Shown one piece after another: positions 44,350-52,970 of a stretch of 64,000 nt of DNA; position 1 is the stretch's first letter; each line of letters starts with the position of its first letter. Position numbers and translations under genes: made by a program. The DNA is taken from contig CBDCAB010000006.1 of NCBI GenBank assembly GCA_965213735.1, positions 1,674,001 through 1,738,000 of the forward strand, written 5' to 3'. This DNA is from CALDTK01 sp965213735. GTDB taxonomy: Bacteria; Bacteroidota; Bacteroidia; Chitinophagales; Saprospiraceae. Below the pieces are notes generated by a model. The model saw only the letters and a list, made by a program, of their open reading frames with translations, ran no database searches and had not been told where the DNA came from.

Positions 44350-47300
44350 CTACTGCTTAAGTATCGACAGACTTCCTACCACACCTTCTGGTGAATTCAT
44401 GCGCACATGCAGCTGACCGAGAGGAGCTTCCTCAAGACCAACGTTGATGATACGCTCACCTGCTGGGAAGGTGATAGTGCGTAGTACACGACCGCTCTGG
44501 TCAACCACTTCTACAGTACGTGTCTCATCGACGTACTCAAAACGCTCAATAGTGACATTATCCACGACTGGGTTCGGATAAGCAAACAGCTCTACCTTCT
44601 CTTGGAGGAAGGATGCGCTAGCTGGCTCACTGAAGTAGGTGTCGCCCGCTTCGAGTATGCGGCATACGCGGTAGACGTTGTAGCCTTTCTTCGGAGCTGC
44701 ATCTGTGAAGTCGTAAGTCTGACGTGAACGGCTTTCCTTGATGGCAACGGTGCCGATCTCATCGTAGGAAACACCTCCATCGAAAGAACGCTCTACGCGA
44801 TAGATACCAGGATCGAGATCCTCAGCCATTGCCCAGTCGAGCTCGACAGTGTTGTTGACAGTTACTTTTGTATTGACAGGGAAAGCACGTGGAGCTAGGC
44901 AGTTGCTGATCGTCACGCGCTGAGTAGCAAAAGTTTCGCAGCCACCTGCATTAACTTGAAGCGTTACGTTGCGCTGGCCGAAGACACTCCAGGTTACCGA
45001 GACATTGCGGCGAGTTGAGGTACCAGGCGTTGCGCTCGGTCCGAAGTCCCACATGAAGGAAGCACCTCCACCAGGGTTGACGGCATTGAAAGTGTAGGCG
45101 TCGCCGGCGCAGACAGAGGTAGGTCCGTCAATGATGGCGCGAGCTGTATTGCCTGGCGTTATCGAAACCACATTGGTTTCTACAGGTACTGAGCAGTTGA
45201 GACCAAAGGCACAACGAGCGAAGAAGAGACGCTCGCTAATCGGACCTGGTTGGTAGCTAGCTTGGTTGTTGACGCCAGGAGCAGGTGACCAATTCGCGAA
45301 GTTGGGATCATTAGTCGTGTTGACCATCCACAGGTAGCGAATAGCACCGGTCGAAGTCGCTGGTACTGTGCTCGTGATAGGACCTGGTATAGCGCCAACA
45401 CCACAGACGGTGTTGTCGGTAGCCATGATCATTCCTGGATTTACAGGGATACAAGCATCGAAGACACCGGCATCGACTGTGAGGATGGTGTCACCACTAG
45501 AGATAGTGATGATTCCTGTAGTGCCTATTTGAGGCTTGCTGCCAGGAATGGCATCGGAGTCAGTTGCGTCGTTGCCAACATTAGCAAGGGTGAATACATC
45601 ATCACCCAACTTGATTTCGAACTCCACCTGGTAATCACCAGGAAGCAAATCGCCGAAGCAGTAGAGGCCATCAGCACCTGTGGTGAAGGTGGGACTCCTC
45701 GATCCGTCTGGGTAAATTAACTCTACCCGAATACCACGAACGCCAGGCTCACCTGGATCCTGCTGACCGTCACGGTTGAGGTCGCGAAAGACAAAGTCTC
45801 CGATCTTACCGAGAATGGTGACTGGCTGCACGAGTGTAGCAGAGCAGGTAGTAGTACAACCATTGGCATCAGTGACAGTGGCTGAATAGGTACCTGGGCC
45901 GAGGTTGCTAAGGGTTTGGGTAGCAGCTCCTGTAGACCAGCTAACTTGGTATGGCGCTACGCCACCAGTAAACTGAGCTGTCAGTTGACCATCATCTGCA
46001 CCAGCGATGCTGATCTCATTGACGACAGTTACTGAGCAGGTTAGGCTCACAGCTGCGGTAATGCTTACGGCTGCTGAGCCAGTGCAACCATTAGCATCGG
46101 ATACCATTACGGTGTAGTTGCCTGGGGCAAGTTGATCGATGGTTGCATCGCTAGCGCCGTTGCTCCAGCTGTAGGTATAAGGTGCTGAGCCACCGCTCAC
46201 GTTGGCACTGGCAGAGCCATCATTGGAGCCAGTGCAGAGCTGGTTGGTGCTGGTAGCAGTAACCGAAAGAACAGAGCCAGCATTTATAGTAGTGCTTGCA
46301 GTGCCAGTACAGCCGTTGGCGTCTGTAACAGTAACAGTGTAGCTACCAGGCAGCAGGTTGCCAGCTGTAGCGGAAGTAGTTCCGGTGCTCCAGCTATAGG
46401 TAAATGGAGCAGTTCCACCACTCACGTTAGCCGTAGCTGATCCGTTAGGGCCAGCGCCACAAGGTGGTGAATTAGGTATAACAGACACGATGAGGTTGCT
46501 ACCAGTAAGGGATACTGACTCTTGCGTGCTGCAACCGTTTGCGTCGGTGACGGTCAGGGTGTATGTACCTTCACTCAAGTTGTTGAGCGAGGCAGTAGTA
46601 GCACCGGTATTGTAGCTGTAGGTATATGGAGCAGTGCCGCCAGTTGCAGTAGCGCTGATTGAACCGTTTGAGCCACCGCAATCAGGATCAGTTGTGTTGA
46701 AGCTGATGTTGAAGTTGGCGGGCTGCCCTACAGTTGCGCACTTATTGACGCTGCAACCAGCAGCATCCGTGACGGTGACACAGTAGGTACCAGCGATGAG
46801 CATGTCGTTGACAGCTCCGTTATGGCCATTGTCCCACTGGTAGGTCACCGGTTGGACACCTCCACTTACTATAGCGATTACTACGGCATCACAACCACCT
46901 GCGCAGAGAGGATCGATAGTTTCGAGTTCTACCATGAGCGGTTGCTGCGGGGTAATGCAGAAGGTGGCATCACAGCCATTGGCGTCAGTGACGTCAACAC
47001 ATGATGTACCAAAGCCGAGGTTGCTAGCTGATGCGCTCGTGGAGGGGTTGTTGCGCCAGGCATAGGTGTACGGAGCTGCGCCGCCAGATACTGATATGGT
47101 AGCAGCATCGGTCATTGCACAGGTAGGGCCGCCTTGGGTAAAGGTGCCTACGAGTGGGGGTGGAGCTTGTACAGTTGCAGAGCGTGTACCGGTGCGACCG
47201 AGGTCGTCGGTGACGGTGACACTGATGGGACCACTAGATATTCCGAAAGTGGTTTGACCAGCCTGACCGTTAGACCAGGCGTAGGTGTAATTACCGCTAC

Positions 47301-47457
47301 CACCACTTACCGTTGCGGTTGCAGTGCCGTTAGTAAAGCCTGCGCAGGTGGGATTGGATACAGAGATGGAGACATTGAGTTGGGCAAGTACTGAGCTGCA
47401 ACAAAAAGCAACTAGAGCTAGCACCATAACTCCTGGGCGGAGTAGAGTTAATTTCAT
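44350..47457 (-). CDS. T9SS-exported adhesin with SprB repeats, SdrD-B and PKD domains
   Basis: 1035 aa. Signal peptide to about 25 (VLALVAFCCSSVLAQ). Residues 26-540 contain seven or more SprB-type repeats, each about 70 aa, with the pattern C-G-GxNGSxTATVSGG, YTYxWSNG, LxxGTYTVTVTDANGC. Next comes an SdrD-B-like domain (GKIGDFVFRDLNRDGQQDPG), two Ig/PKD-like regions (YTFNAVNPGGGASFMWDFGP), a fibronectin-like region (VELDWAMAEDLDPGIYRVER), and a C-terminal type A sorting domain (LFAYPNPVVDNVTIERFEY to GSLSILKQ). It is exported by the type IX system and anchored at the cell surface, in line with adhesion or gliding adhesins. Preceded by a 720-bp leader region with hairpins. Confidence 0.93.
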   Translation of the reverse strand: MKLTLLRPGVMVLALVAFCCSSVLAQLNVSISVSNPTCAGFTNGTATATVSGGSGNYTYAWSNGQAGQTTFGISSGPISVTVTDDLGRTGTRSATVQAPPPLVGTFTQGGPTCAMTDAATISVSGGAAPYTYAWRNNPSTSASASNLGFGTSCVDVTDANGCDATFCITPQQPLMVELETIDPLCAGGCDAVVIAIVSGGVQPVTYQWDNGHNGAVNDMLIAGTYCVTVTDAAGCSVNKCATVGQPANFNISFNTTDPDCGGSNGSISATATGGTAPYTYSYNTGATTASLNNLSEGTYTLTVTDANGCSTQESVSLTGSNLIVSVIPNSPPCGAGPNGSATANVSGGTAPFTYSWSTGTTSATAGNLLPGSYTVTVTDANGCTGTASTTINAGSVLSVTATSTNQLCTGSNDGSASANVSGGSAPYTYSWSNGASDATIDQLAPGNYTVMVSDANGCTGSAAVSITAAVSLTCSVTVVNEISIAGADDGQLTAQFTGGVAPYQVSWSTGAATQTLSNLGPGTYSATVTDANGCTTTCSATLVQPVTILGKIGDFVFRDLNRDGQQDPGEPGVRGIRVELIYPDGSRSPTFTTGADGLYCFGDLLPGDYQVEFEIKLGDDVFTLANVGNDATDSDAIPGSKPQIGTTGIITISSGDTILTVDAGVFDACIPVNPGMIMATDNTVCGVGAIPGPITSTVPATSTGAIRYLWMVNTTNDPNFANWSPAPGVNNQASYQPGPISERLFFARCAFGLNCSVPVETNVVSITPGNTARAIIDGPTSVCAGDAYTFNAVNPGGGASFMWDFGPSATPGTSTRRNVSVTWSVFGQRNVTLQVNAGGCETFATQRVTISNCLAPRAFPVNTKVTVNNTVELDWAMAEDLDPGIYRVERSFDGGVSYDEIGTVAIKESRSRQTYDFTDAAPKKGYNVYRVCRILEAGDTYFSEPASASFLQEKVELFAYPNPVVDNVTIERFEYVDETRTVEVVDQSGRVLRTITFPAGERIINVGLEEAPLGQLHVRMNSPEGVVGSLSILKQ

Positions 47458-47784
47458 GGGTGATTGGTTTGACTGTCGAAAGTAGTGTGGGACGTGAATC
47501 CCTTAAGAGGGTGAAGAACACATGAACATCAAAGCTACTCTGTAAGTCAATGTCTCGCACGCGACTACACCATAATGGGGCAGGTGTACCCTAAACATGT
47601 TAGCCAGACAAATTTGCTTTGCGCGACACAAATCATTATGGAGTTGATCGCGCTGGCAAAGAGACTCGATGTTGTCGGTATAACCGCACAAAGGTTCGAT
47701 TTGTAGCATCGAAAAGCAGAAATACCTGTGAGGCGGTAGCGTAAAACATGAGCTACGGCGAAGTGGATCTTGGACAGCTATGGC

Positions 47785-47825
47785 TAAAAAAACAACAGGT
47801 CGAGTTGGTTCCCCAACCCGACCTG
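47785..47825 (-). terminator. Rho-independent terminator
   Basis: On the minus strand CAGGTCGGGTTGG pairs with CCAACTCGACCTG (13 bp, one G-U) around a short loop and is followed by GTTGTTTTTTT. The stem maps to 47813-47825 and 47796-47808, and the T run to 47785-47791. It would end a transcript started upstream of about 48030, before the adhesin gene. Confidence 0.8.
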
Positions 47826-47906
47826 GCGTTAACAAATTATAATCCCATGAACAATGTATCGTGAAGTCCACCGAGACATAGCCGCCGAAGCGATATTTGG
47901 AAAGCT

Positions 47907-47927
47907 AGTCGGGCCATTGACCCGACT
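47907..47927. other. Second GTCGGG hairpin of the duplicated module
   Basis: AGTCGGG (47907-47913) and CCCGACT (47921-47927) form a 7-bp stem with a 7-nt loop. It occupies the same position relative to the TAATCCCATGAACA box as the terminator at 47785-47825, but has only a weak T run on the minus strand. It could be a degenerate terminator or part of a small RNA. Confidence 0.55.
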
Positions 47928-48178
47928 AACTTTACAAACTATAATCCCATGAACATATCCTCGTGTTGGTGGCCACCGTTGTGGCGATAGCCCAAAGATG
48001 AGGTGCGAAAACACGTTTTGACGGGTACAAAAATAGGGTATTGTGAATCATCTTTAGCGGCGATTCAAGCGAATTTTACCTCATTTTCGTGCTCAAGCAC
48101 CCAAAATCGCTAGACTTTAGCGAGGTCACGAAAGAGCCGCTTGTGAACGGCTGGGCGGCTAATGCGCCTTGGAAGCTA

Positions 48179-49336
48179 TCAAATTTTTCGTGCTTTCGGC
48201 CCTGATAAGCGCTGACTCCACAGCAAAATCGGAATCCAGCCTATAATGGGTAGGTAGTAAGCCAGCAGTGAAGGCTGCTGTAGCAAGATGCGAAATATCG
48301 AGGTGCCCGTAAGCGTGAGCGAAGTACTCTCCGCTGTTTTACCCTGTTCCTTGGATTCCTTGTAGCGCCGCTCAAACTCCCAGAACAACAGGGGCCAGCC
48401 AATGGGTAGCCACAGCGGTAGAGAGCGCCAGTTACGACTCAGCTGTCGCCAAAACGAGCGCCAACCAAAGGGAGTTCGCCCGTATACCTCCTCTGCCTCC
48501 TCGAGCTCCCGCTGAAGTTGGCTCTGCAACTGATCCCGAATCGCTTGTATCCGCTCCTCCCCCGCGAGATGTGGTGCTTTGTCTAACAGGTCCTGCCATT
48601 TGATTCTCGACTTGCGCACAAAGGTGAGATTGGCTGGAAAGGCCATATAGAAAACCCAAGGCTGTAGCAAAATTAGCGGCAGCAAAATGGTCAAGGGTAA
48701 AAAGGGGAGGCTGAGTAGCCGCGTTCCTACCCGATTGAGAAATTCTGATCGATAAGCGAAAGGATGAATGTATTCGCCATTCACGCTTGCAAAATGTACG
48801 ATGTCGGTCTCGTACTTCAAGGACATCCGCACCACCGAGGTGCTTACCCGCTGAAGTTGATAACGGCGATCAAAGCCCTTACCTATGCCGCGCAATCCTT
48901 CTGGATAAATCAGGACGTGTCCCTGCCTAAGCTGCATGGCAGCCTCAAAATTGCGCATCGTAGCCTCAATCCCTCCCGAGCGGGTGAGAATGCCCGGTAT
49001 CTGATAGATCGCCAGCAGCCCTACCCGTGTGAAAAACGGCGTGATTAACGTACGCAAAGACTTATCGGATTGATAATCGAACCGCCCGTAGAGCATCGCC
49101 ACAAAAGCTACCGCATCCCAGGGCAAGGCCATGCCCGAGTGGTTGCTGACATAAATCAATGGCGCTTCTGGGTTGTTGCGCTCATCCCATTCATCAAAGC
49201 CTACGAGCCGTGTCCGGAAGTAGATGTTGTTGAGCACATTGATGACCTGCTTAGTAAACGCTTCACTCACCTCCGCATCGAACTCGTCGAGATCATCGAT
49301 AGAGGATGTTTTGGCGAAAGCTGACATAGCGGGCAC
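48179..49336 (-). CDS. Lysophospholipid acyltransferase-like membrane protein (PlsC family)
   Basis: 385 aa. The acyltransferase blocks are PLIYVSNHSGMALPWDAVAF (His about 63, Asp about 71, a longer spacing than HxxxxD), GGIEATMRNFEAAMQLRQGH, and VLIYPEGLRGIGKGFDRRYQ (E-G). Hydrophobic stretches LLSLPFLPLTILLPLILLQP and LLAYYLPIIGWIPILLW are membrane segments. Likely transfers an acyl chain to a lysolipid or related lipid at the inner membrane. Its start carries an exact 13-mer (49309, SAFAKTSS). Upstream on the same strand is the MbnH gene (27 bp). Confidence 0.87.
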   Translation of the reverse strand: MPAMSAFAKTSSIDDLDEFDAEVSEAFTKQVINVLNNIYFRTRLVGFDEWDERNNPEAPLIYVSNHSGMALPWDAVAFVAMLYGRFDYQSDKSLRTLITPFFTRVGLLAIYQIPGILTRSGGIEATMRNFEAAMQLRQGHVLIYPEGLRGIGKGFDRRYQLQRVSTSVVRMSLKYETDIVHFASVNGEYIHPFAYRSEFLNRVGTRLLSLPFLPLTILLPLILLQPWVFYMAFPANLTFVRKSRIKWQDLLDKAPHLAGEERIQAIRDQLQSQLQRELEEAEEVYGRTPFGWRSFWRQLSRNWRSLPLWLPIGWPLLFWEFERRYKESKEQGKTAESTSLTLTGTSIFRILLQQPSLLAYYLPIIGWIPILLWSQRLSGPKARKI

Positions 49337-49363
49337 TAAATACAGCGCGAGACCGGAATGACT

Positions 49364-50473
49364 TTAACTTGGATCATTCACCGCCGGATCGGCCAAAGCC
49401 TCACGATCGGTAAGCGTCAGCAAAAAAGCCTTAAGCGCTTCGCGGCGCCTCTCATCGAGCGGGAAGCCCAAAATCTGCACATCGCGGGTAGGACTGTAAT
49501 GGCCACCGCTGGCGTAATGGTCGAGCACCTCATCGAGTGTGGCAAAGCGGCCATCGTGCATATAAGGTGCAGTCAATTCAATATTGCGCAGCGTGGGCGC
49601 GCGAAACTTGCCGTTGTCATAGGGGTTGCCGGTAATGGCACCGCGACCCGGATCGCTAAAACCATCGAGGTGATCAACAGCATCTAAGCCATTGTTGCGA
49701 AAGCCCCCAGCATCATCGATATCGGCAAAAGAGGGAGCATTGTGGCAGTGGCCACAACCAGGATGCTCGAAGGTTGGCTCGTCGAAAAACAGGAGTCGAC
49801 CCTCTTCTTCCAACTCTGTAAAAATGCCATCCAACTGGTGCACCACCTTATCATACTTCGCATCGCCACTGATGATGCGGCGTTCGAATTGAGCCAATGC
49901 TTTAGCCACGAGGTAGCGGTCGATCTCCGCGCTCGACTCTATGCCAAATGCTGCACGAAAGCGTTCAGGATAGCTGGGATGCTCCTGCAGCCGACGCTCA
50001 ATGTCTGGCCACATCGCGCCCATTTCATTCGGATCCTCAATAGGATGCAAACTTTGCTCCTCGAGCGAGCCGCTGCGTCCGTCCCAGAAGAAAAGCGTTT
50101 GCAGGCCCACATTGACGAGCGACATACTCGAACGGTCAGTCTGGCCTATTCCGCGACTTAAAGCGAGGCCATCAGTAAAGGCTTTTGCCGGTTCGTGGCA
50201 AGTAGCACAACTCACAGTCGAATCCACTGATAAAATCGGATCGAAGAATAAGTGCTGCCCAAGTCTCACGCCCGCAACAGTAGCTAAGTTGCTGTCGGGC
50301 TCCACCACCCGCGGAAAATGATCCGGCACCTCATACTCATACGGCTCGGGTGCGTACGGCAAATGCGTTAGGTCTCGACCCTCTGCCGGTACTGCACTAC
50401 CCTCGTCATCCTTTACACAACCGGTAAAGGACAAAGCGCAACACATGGTAGCAGCAAATGCGAGTCGAAGCAT
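49364..50473 (-). CDS. Di-haem cytochrome c peroxidase-like lipoprotein (MbnH type)
   Basis: 369 aa. Lipoprotein signal MLRLAFAATMCCALSFTGCV (Cys 19). Two haem c motifs are present: CATCH (about 91-95) in STVSCATCHEPAKAF and CGHCH (about 238-242) in HPGCGHCHNAPSF. Blocks LGQHLFFDPILSVDS, WDGRSGSLEEQSLHPIEDP and APTLRNIELTAPYMHDGRFA are typical of the CcpA/MauG/MbnH superfamily. Next to two MbnP-like genes it is best read as MbnH, which in the studied pair oxidises a tryptophan of MbnP to kynurenine to form a copper site. Haem ligands seem complete. Confidence 0.9.
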   Translation of the reverse strand: MLRLAFAATMCCALSFTGCVKDDEGSAVPAEGRDLTHLPYAPEPYEYEVPDHFPRVVEPDSNLATVAGVRLGQHLFFDPILSVDSTVSCATCHEPAKAFTDGLALSRGIGQTDRSSMSLVNVGLQTLFFWDGRSGSLEEQSLHPIEDPNEMGAMWPDIERRLQEHPSYPERFRAAFGIESSAEIDRYLVAKALAQFERRIISGDAKYDKVVHQLDGIFTELEEEGRLLFFDEPTFEHPGCGHCHNAPSFADIDDAGGFRNNGLDAVDHLDGFSDPGRGAITGNPYDNGKFRAPTLRNIELTAPYMHDGRFATLDEVLDHYASGGHYSPTRDVQILGFPLDERRREALKAFLLTLTDREALADPAVNDPS

Positions 50474-50484
50474 GAAGACTGGTT

Positions 50485-51252
50485 TTAGCGGGCCGCACTA
50501 AACGCGCCAGGTACATTGGCCATTATGCGGGCAGCGGCTTGGTTTGCGTGATCGGCGCGACCAACGATGCTTAACGGGTCACTACTGTTGAGACCTAACA
50601 GTGTAGCAACGTCTACAACCAGCCCCAGTTCATGTTGAGCTGACTCGACAATAAGGCTATAGGGAACTTCAACTTCAGTAGCATGCTCGGCTGATCTACC
50701 TATGTGATAAGTGAAGGGCGTATCGTAGCGGGCTACCCCATTGGCAAGCGTATCTGCTTTGCCCTCAAGCTTGAGGAAGATGTAGCTTCCCCAATCACGC
50801 CAATACTCTGTCGCGCGTGCAAGTGGATGACCCGTAGCATAATCCACCGGATCAGATGCATCCTGCTCGGCTGTAAGACCCACGTTGAATTTGACGCTTA
50901 CGTACTCCCCGTGCGGCACATCCTCAAAGGTGGTAGTGGCAGTGCCATCCGGACCTAAGGCTAAGTAAGCCACATCACCCACAGCAGTTTCTAGTCGCTG
51001 ACCATCTGCTAGTTGAATGAGTCTGATGTCGCTCAGATAAAAGCTGGTGCGCGTGACGCGATAGCCTTCTGCAGCCTCTGCGGTATGATAGGTTTGAGAT
51101 TCTAGATTTAAGTCCTCGCCACTGACGCTACCTGTCACCATAAGCTGGAGGGTGGAGGTTTCAGTATTTTGCTCGATATCATCATCGTCGCAAGCCGACA
51201 TTCCAACTATTGACGATGCCATTGCGCCTAAGAATAAGTAGCGATACATCAT
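50485..51252 (-). CDS. MbnP-family lipoprotein
   Basis: 255 aa. Lipoprotein signal ending GMSAC followed by DDDD. The MbnP pattern is GYRVTRTSFYLSDIRLIQLADG, YLALGPDGTATTTFEDVPHG, KFNVGLTAEQDASDPVDYAT, HPLARATEYWRDWGSYIFLK and FTYHIGRSA. The WRDW segment (about 155) holds the tryptophans that could be modified by the adjacent MbnH. These proteins bind copper with high affinity in the periplasm. 11 bp upstream of the MbnH gene, same operon. Confidence 0.87.
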   Translation of the reverse strand: MMYRYLFLGAMASSIVGMSACDDDDIEQNTETSTLQLMVTGSVSGEDLNLESQTYHTAEAAEGYRVTRTSFYLSDIRLIQLADGQRLETAVGDVAYLALGPDGTATTTFEDVPHGEYVSVKFNVGLTAEQDASDPVDYATGHPLARATEYWRDWGSYIFLKLEGKADTLANGVARYDTPFTYHIGRSAEHATEVEVPYSLIVESAQHELGLVVDVATLLGLNSSDPLSIVGRADHANQAAARIMANVPGAFSAAR

Positions 51253-51367
51253 TATGGTGCGGCTTGAGCGTGTTGCTACTCAACGTTAGCTGGCAAGTGA
51301 AGTTGTCACAGGGTTTCCCTTTGTACTCGCTATGTACTGTAAGCGGCAAATTCTGTGGCGCATTAGC

Positions 51368-52186
51368 TCAGCGTGCAGCACGTACAGATATTACCTGAGC
51401 CGGTGCTAATACTTTAGCTGTAAATTCTTCTAAGCTCGGACTAGCTCCCTGAATATCGAGCAGCGCATCAGCTGGCAAGAGCAGCGTTACATCCAAATTG
51501 AAACTGCTGGCTACCAAGAGTGGCTCTGCCAAATTCCAACGAATAGCCACAGGAGCGGTCTGCGTTAAGGCAGTGGTCATAATGATACTATCCTGCTGAA
51601 TACTGAAAGCTGCCGGACGTAGAAAAGTGCTCATTGTGTCGACCAGCAGGCTGTCGGGAGTTGGAGCCAACACCGATCCACTGTATTGAACCTCGTAGTT
51701 GAGTGCTGACAGATCTTGCGGCACCCCTACCAAAGCTTCAATGGCTACTACCTCTTGGTCTTCGAGCAGTGTGCCCAATTGCAGCGTCGACCCGCCGGCG
51801 GCAGTTACTCGCGCCAGGCTGCGTTCTTGAGTGGTAAACGCTTGCCTCTCCTCAAAGCGAAGACTCAGCGTGTCGAGCAACAACATGCGGCTACTGTCGC
51901 TGCGCACCAGCTTGATATCATGCAGATAAAACCGTAGCGCCAGCAGTTCGGCTGTATCAGCACCTAGCTCCAGTTGGCTGCCAGTCCTCAAAATCAGTGT
52001 ATCACTTTGTGTTATGCGCCCAGGCAAGAGCTGCAGCAACACGCGTGGGTAGGTACAGCAGTCATCGCAAGGCTCATCCGCGGTCACGTCGATCACTAGC
52101 GCCCGGTAGTCGAGACAGCCTTCACGCTCCTCCTCACAGCCCCATACGAGGAGGCTCACCACACATAGCAACAGTAGTATTCGCAT
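51368..52186 (-). CDS. MbnP-like lipoprotein, second copy
   Basis: 272 aa. Signal MRILLLLCVVSLLVWGC (lipobox VWGC). A cysteine cluster follows, CLDYRALVIDVTADEPCDDC then CTYPRVLLQLLPG. The MbnP-type core is AELLALRFYLHDIKLVRSDS, DLSALNYEVQYSGSVLAPTP-like middle and IMTTALTQTAPVAIRWNLAE. It is more diverged than the next gene and lacks the WxxW tryptophan pair, so it may not be an MbnH substrate. It lies in the same operon, 115 bp upstream. Confidence 0.75.
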   Translation of the reverse strand: MRILLLLCVVSLLVWGCEEEREGCLDYRALVIDVTADEPCDDCCTYPRVLLQLLPGRITQSDTLILRTGSQLELGADTAELLALRFYLHDIKLVRSDSSRMLLLDTLSLRFEERQAFTTQERSLARVTAAGGSTLQLGTLLEDQEVVAIEALVGVPQDLSALNYEVQYSGSVLAPTPDSLLVDTMSTFLRPAAFSIQQDSIIMTTALTQTAPVAIRWNLAEPLLVASSFNLDVTLLLPADALLDIQGASPSLEEFTAKVLAPAQVISVRAAR

Positions 52187-52190
52187 AAGA

Positions 52191-52961
52191 CTACAGCGAC
52201 TCCCACACCTGACGCGTGATTTCCTTCACCTGTATGCTGAAGTCTCTATCCTGCAGCCAGTGGTAATAGCTCTTCTCTTTACGAAATACGTCTTTGCAGC
52301 GCTGCCCTTTGTACTTGCCAAAGTTGAACACGACTTCTTCCTTATCGTCGAGCCGGAGACGGTTTGTTGAGTCGAGTTGACCTGGTCGCCGCGTAAAGGC
52401 GTGCAGGGCTTCTACCGACGGCTCAATGGCATTGTACATTTTTAATTGGCCTTGCAGCACTGCGGTGGTTGCTCGCACATCTATCAGCGCGTCGTGCGCT
52501 CCTTCGAGCTCTTCGCCACAGTAGTACTTAAAGGCTCCTGCAAGTGTACGTGGCTCCATTTTGTAGAATATCTCCTGCACGTCGATGACCCGCCTCTGCT
52601 CGATACGAAAGGCTAGCCCCACCCGCCCAAATTCTTCCATGAGCAGCGGGATGTCAAAGCGCCCAAGGTTGTAGCCAGCCAGATCTGCGTCACCTATCCA
52701 GTCGTACAGCTCATCGGCATAGTCTGCAAAGGTGGGCGACTGCCTCACATCTGCATCCGTGATACCGTGAATAGCAGTCACCTCAGCGGGAATAGCACAA
52801 CCCGGATTGATCAGTTGCGAACGCTCCTCAGCCTGGCCGCTTCCTGCTGGATATTTAATTGCCGCGAATTGGACAATGCGATCCGTCACCACATTGAGGC
52901 CGGTAGTCTCTAAGTCGAAAAACACCAGGTCACGCTCTTGAGCTAATTCATTGATGGTCAT
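52191..52961 (-). CDS. DnaQ-like 3'-5' exonuclease
   Basis: 256 aa. DEDDh exonuclease motifs: LVFFDLETTGLN (ExoI, Asp 15 and Glu 17), GYNLGRFDIPLLMEEFG (ExoII Asp), and GAHDALIDVRATTAVLQ (ExoIII His and Asp). The C-terminal FNFGKYKGQRCKDVFRKEKS and YYHWLQDRDF form the small zinc-free DNA-binding extension seen in bacterial proofreading-type or repair nucleases. Cytoplasmic. It sits between the ApbE and MbnP genes on the same strand, 9 bp after ApbE. Confidence 0.94.
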   Translation of the reverse strand: MTINELAQERDLVFFDLETTGLNVVTDRIVQFAAIKYPAGSGQAEERSQLINPGCAIPAEVTAIHGITDADVRQSPTFADYADELYDWIGDADLAGYNLGRFDIPLLMEEFGRVGLAFRIEQRRVIDVQEIFYKMEPRTLAGAFKYYCGEELEGAHDALIDVRATTAVLQGQLKMYNAIEPSVEALHAFTRRPGQLDSTNRLRLDDKEEVVFNFGKYKGQRCKDVFRKEKSYYHWLQDRDFSIQVKEITRQVWESL

Positions 52962-52970
52962 ACCTCGGCT

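Larger units (their letters stand above)
47458..48178 (-). other. Long leader or intergenic region with duplicated hairpin module
   Basis: No gene. Holds two copies of a conserved box TAATCCCATGAACA (47841-47853 region and 47942-47955), each followed on the minus strand by a GC-rich hairpin rich in GTCGGG/CCCGAC. A candidate -7 box TATTTTTG (minus, 48035-48028) lies upstream. The region separates the adhesin gene from the acyltransferase gene, both on the minus strand. Confidence 0.6.
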
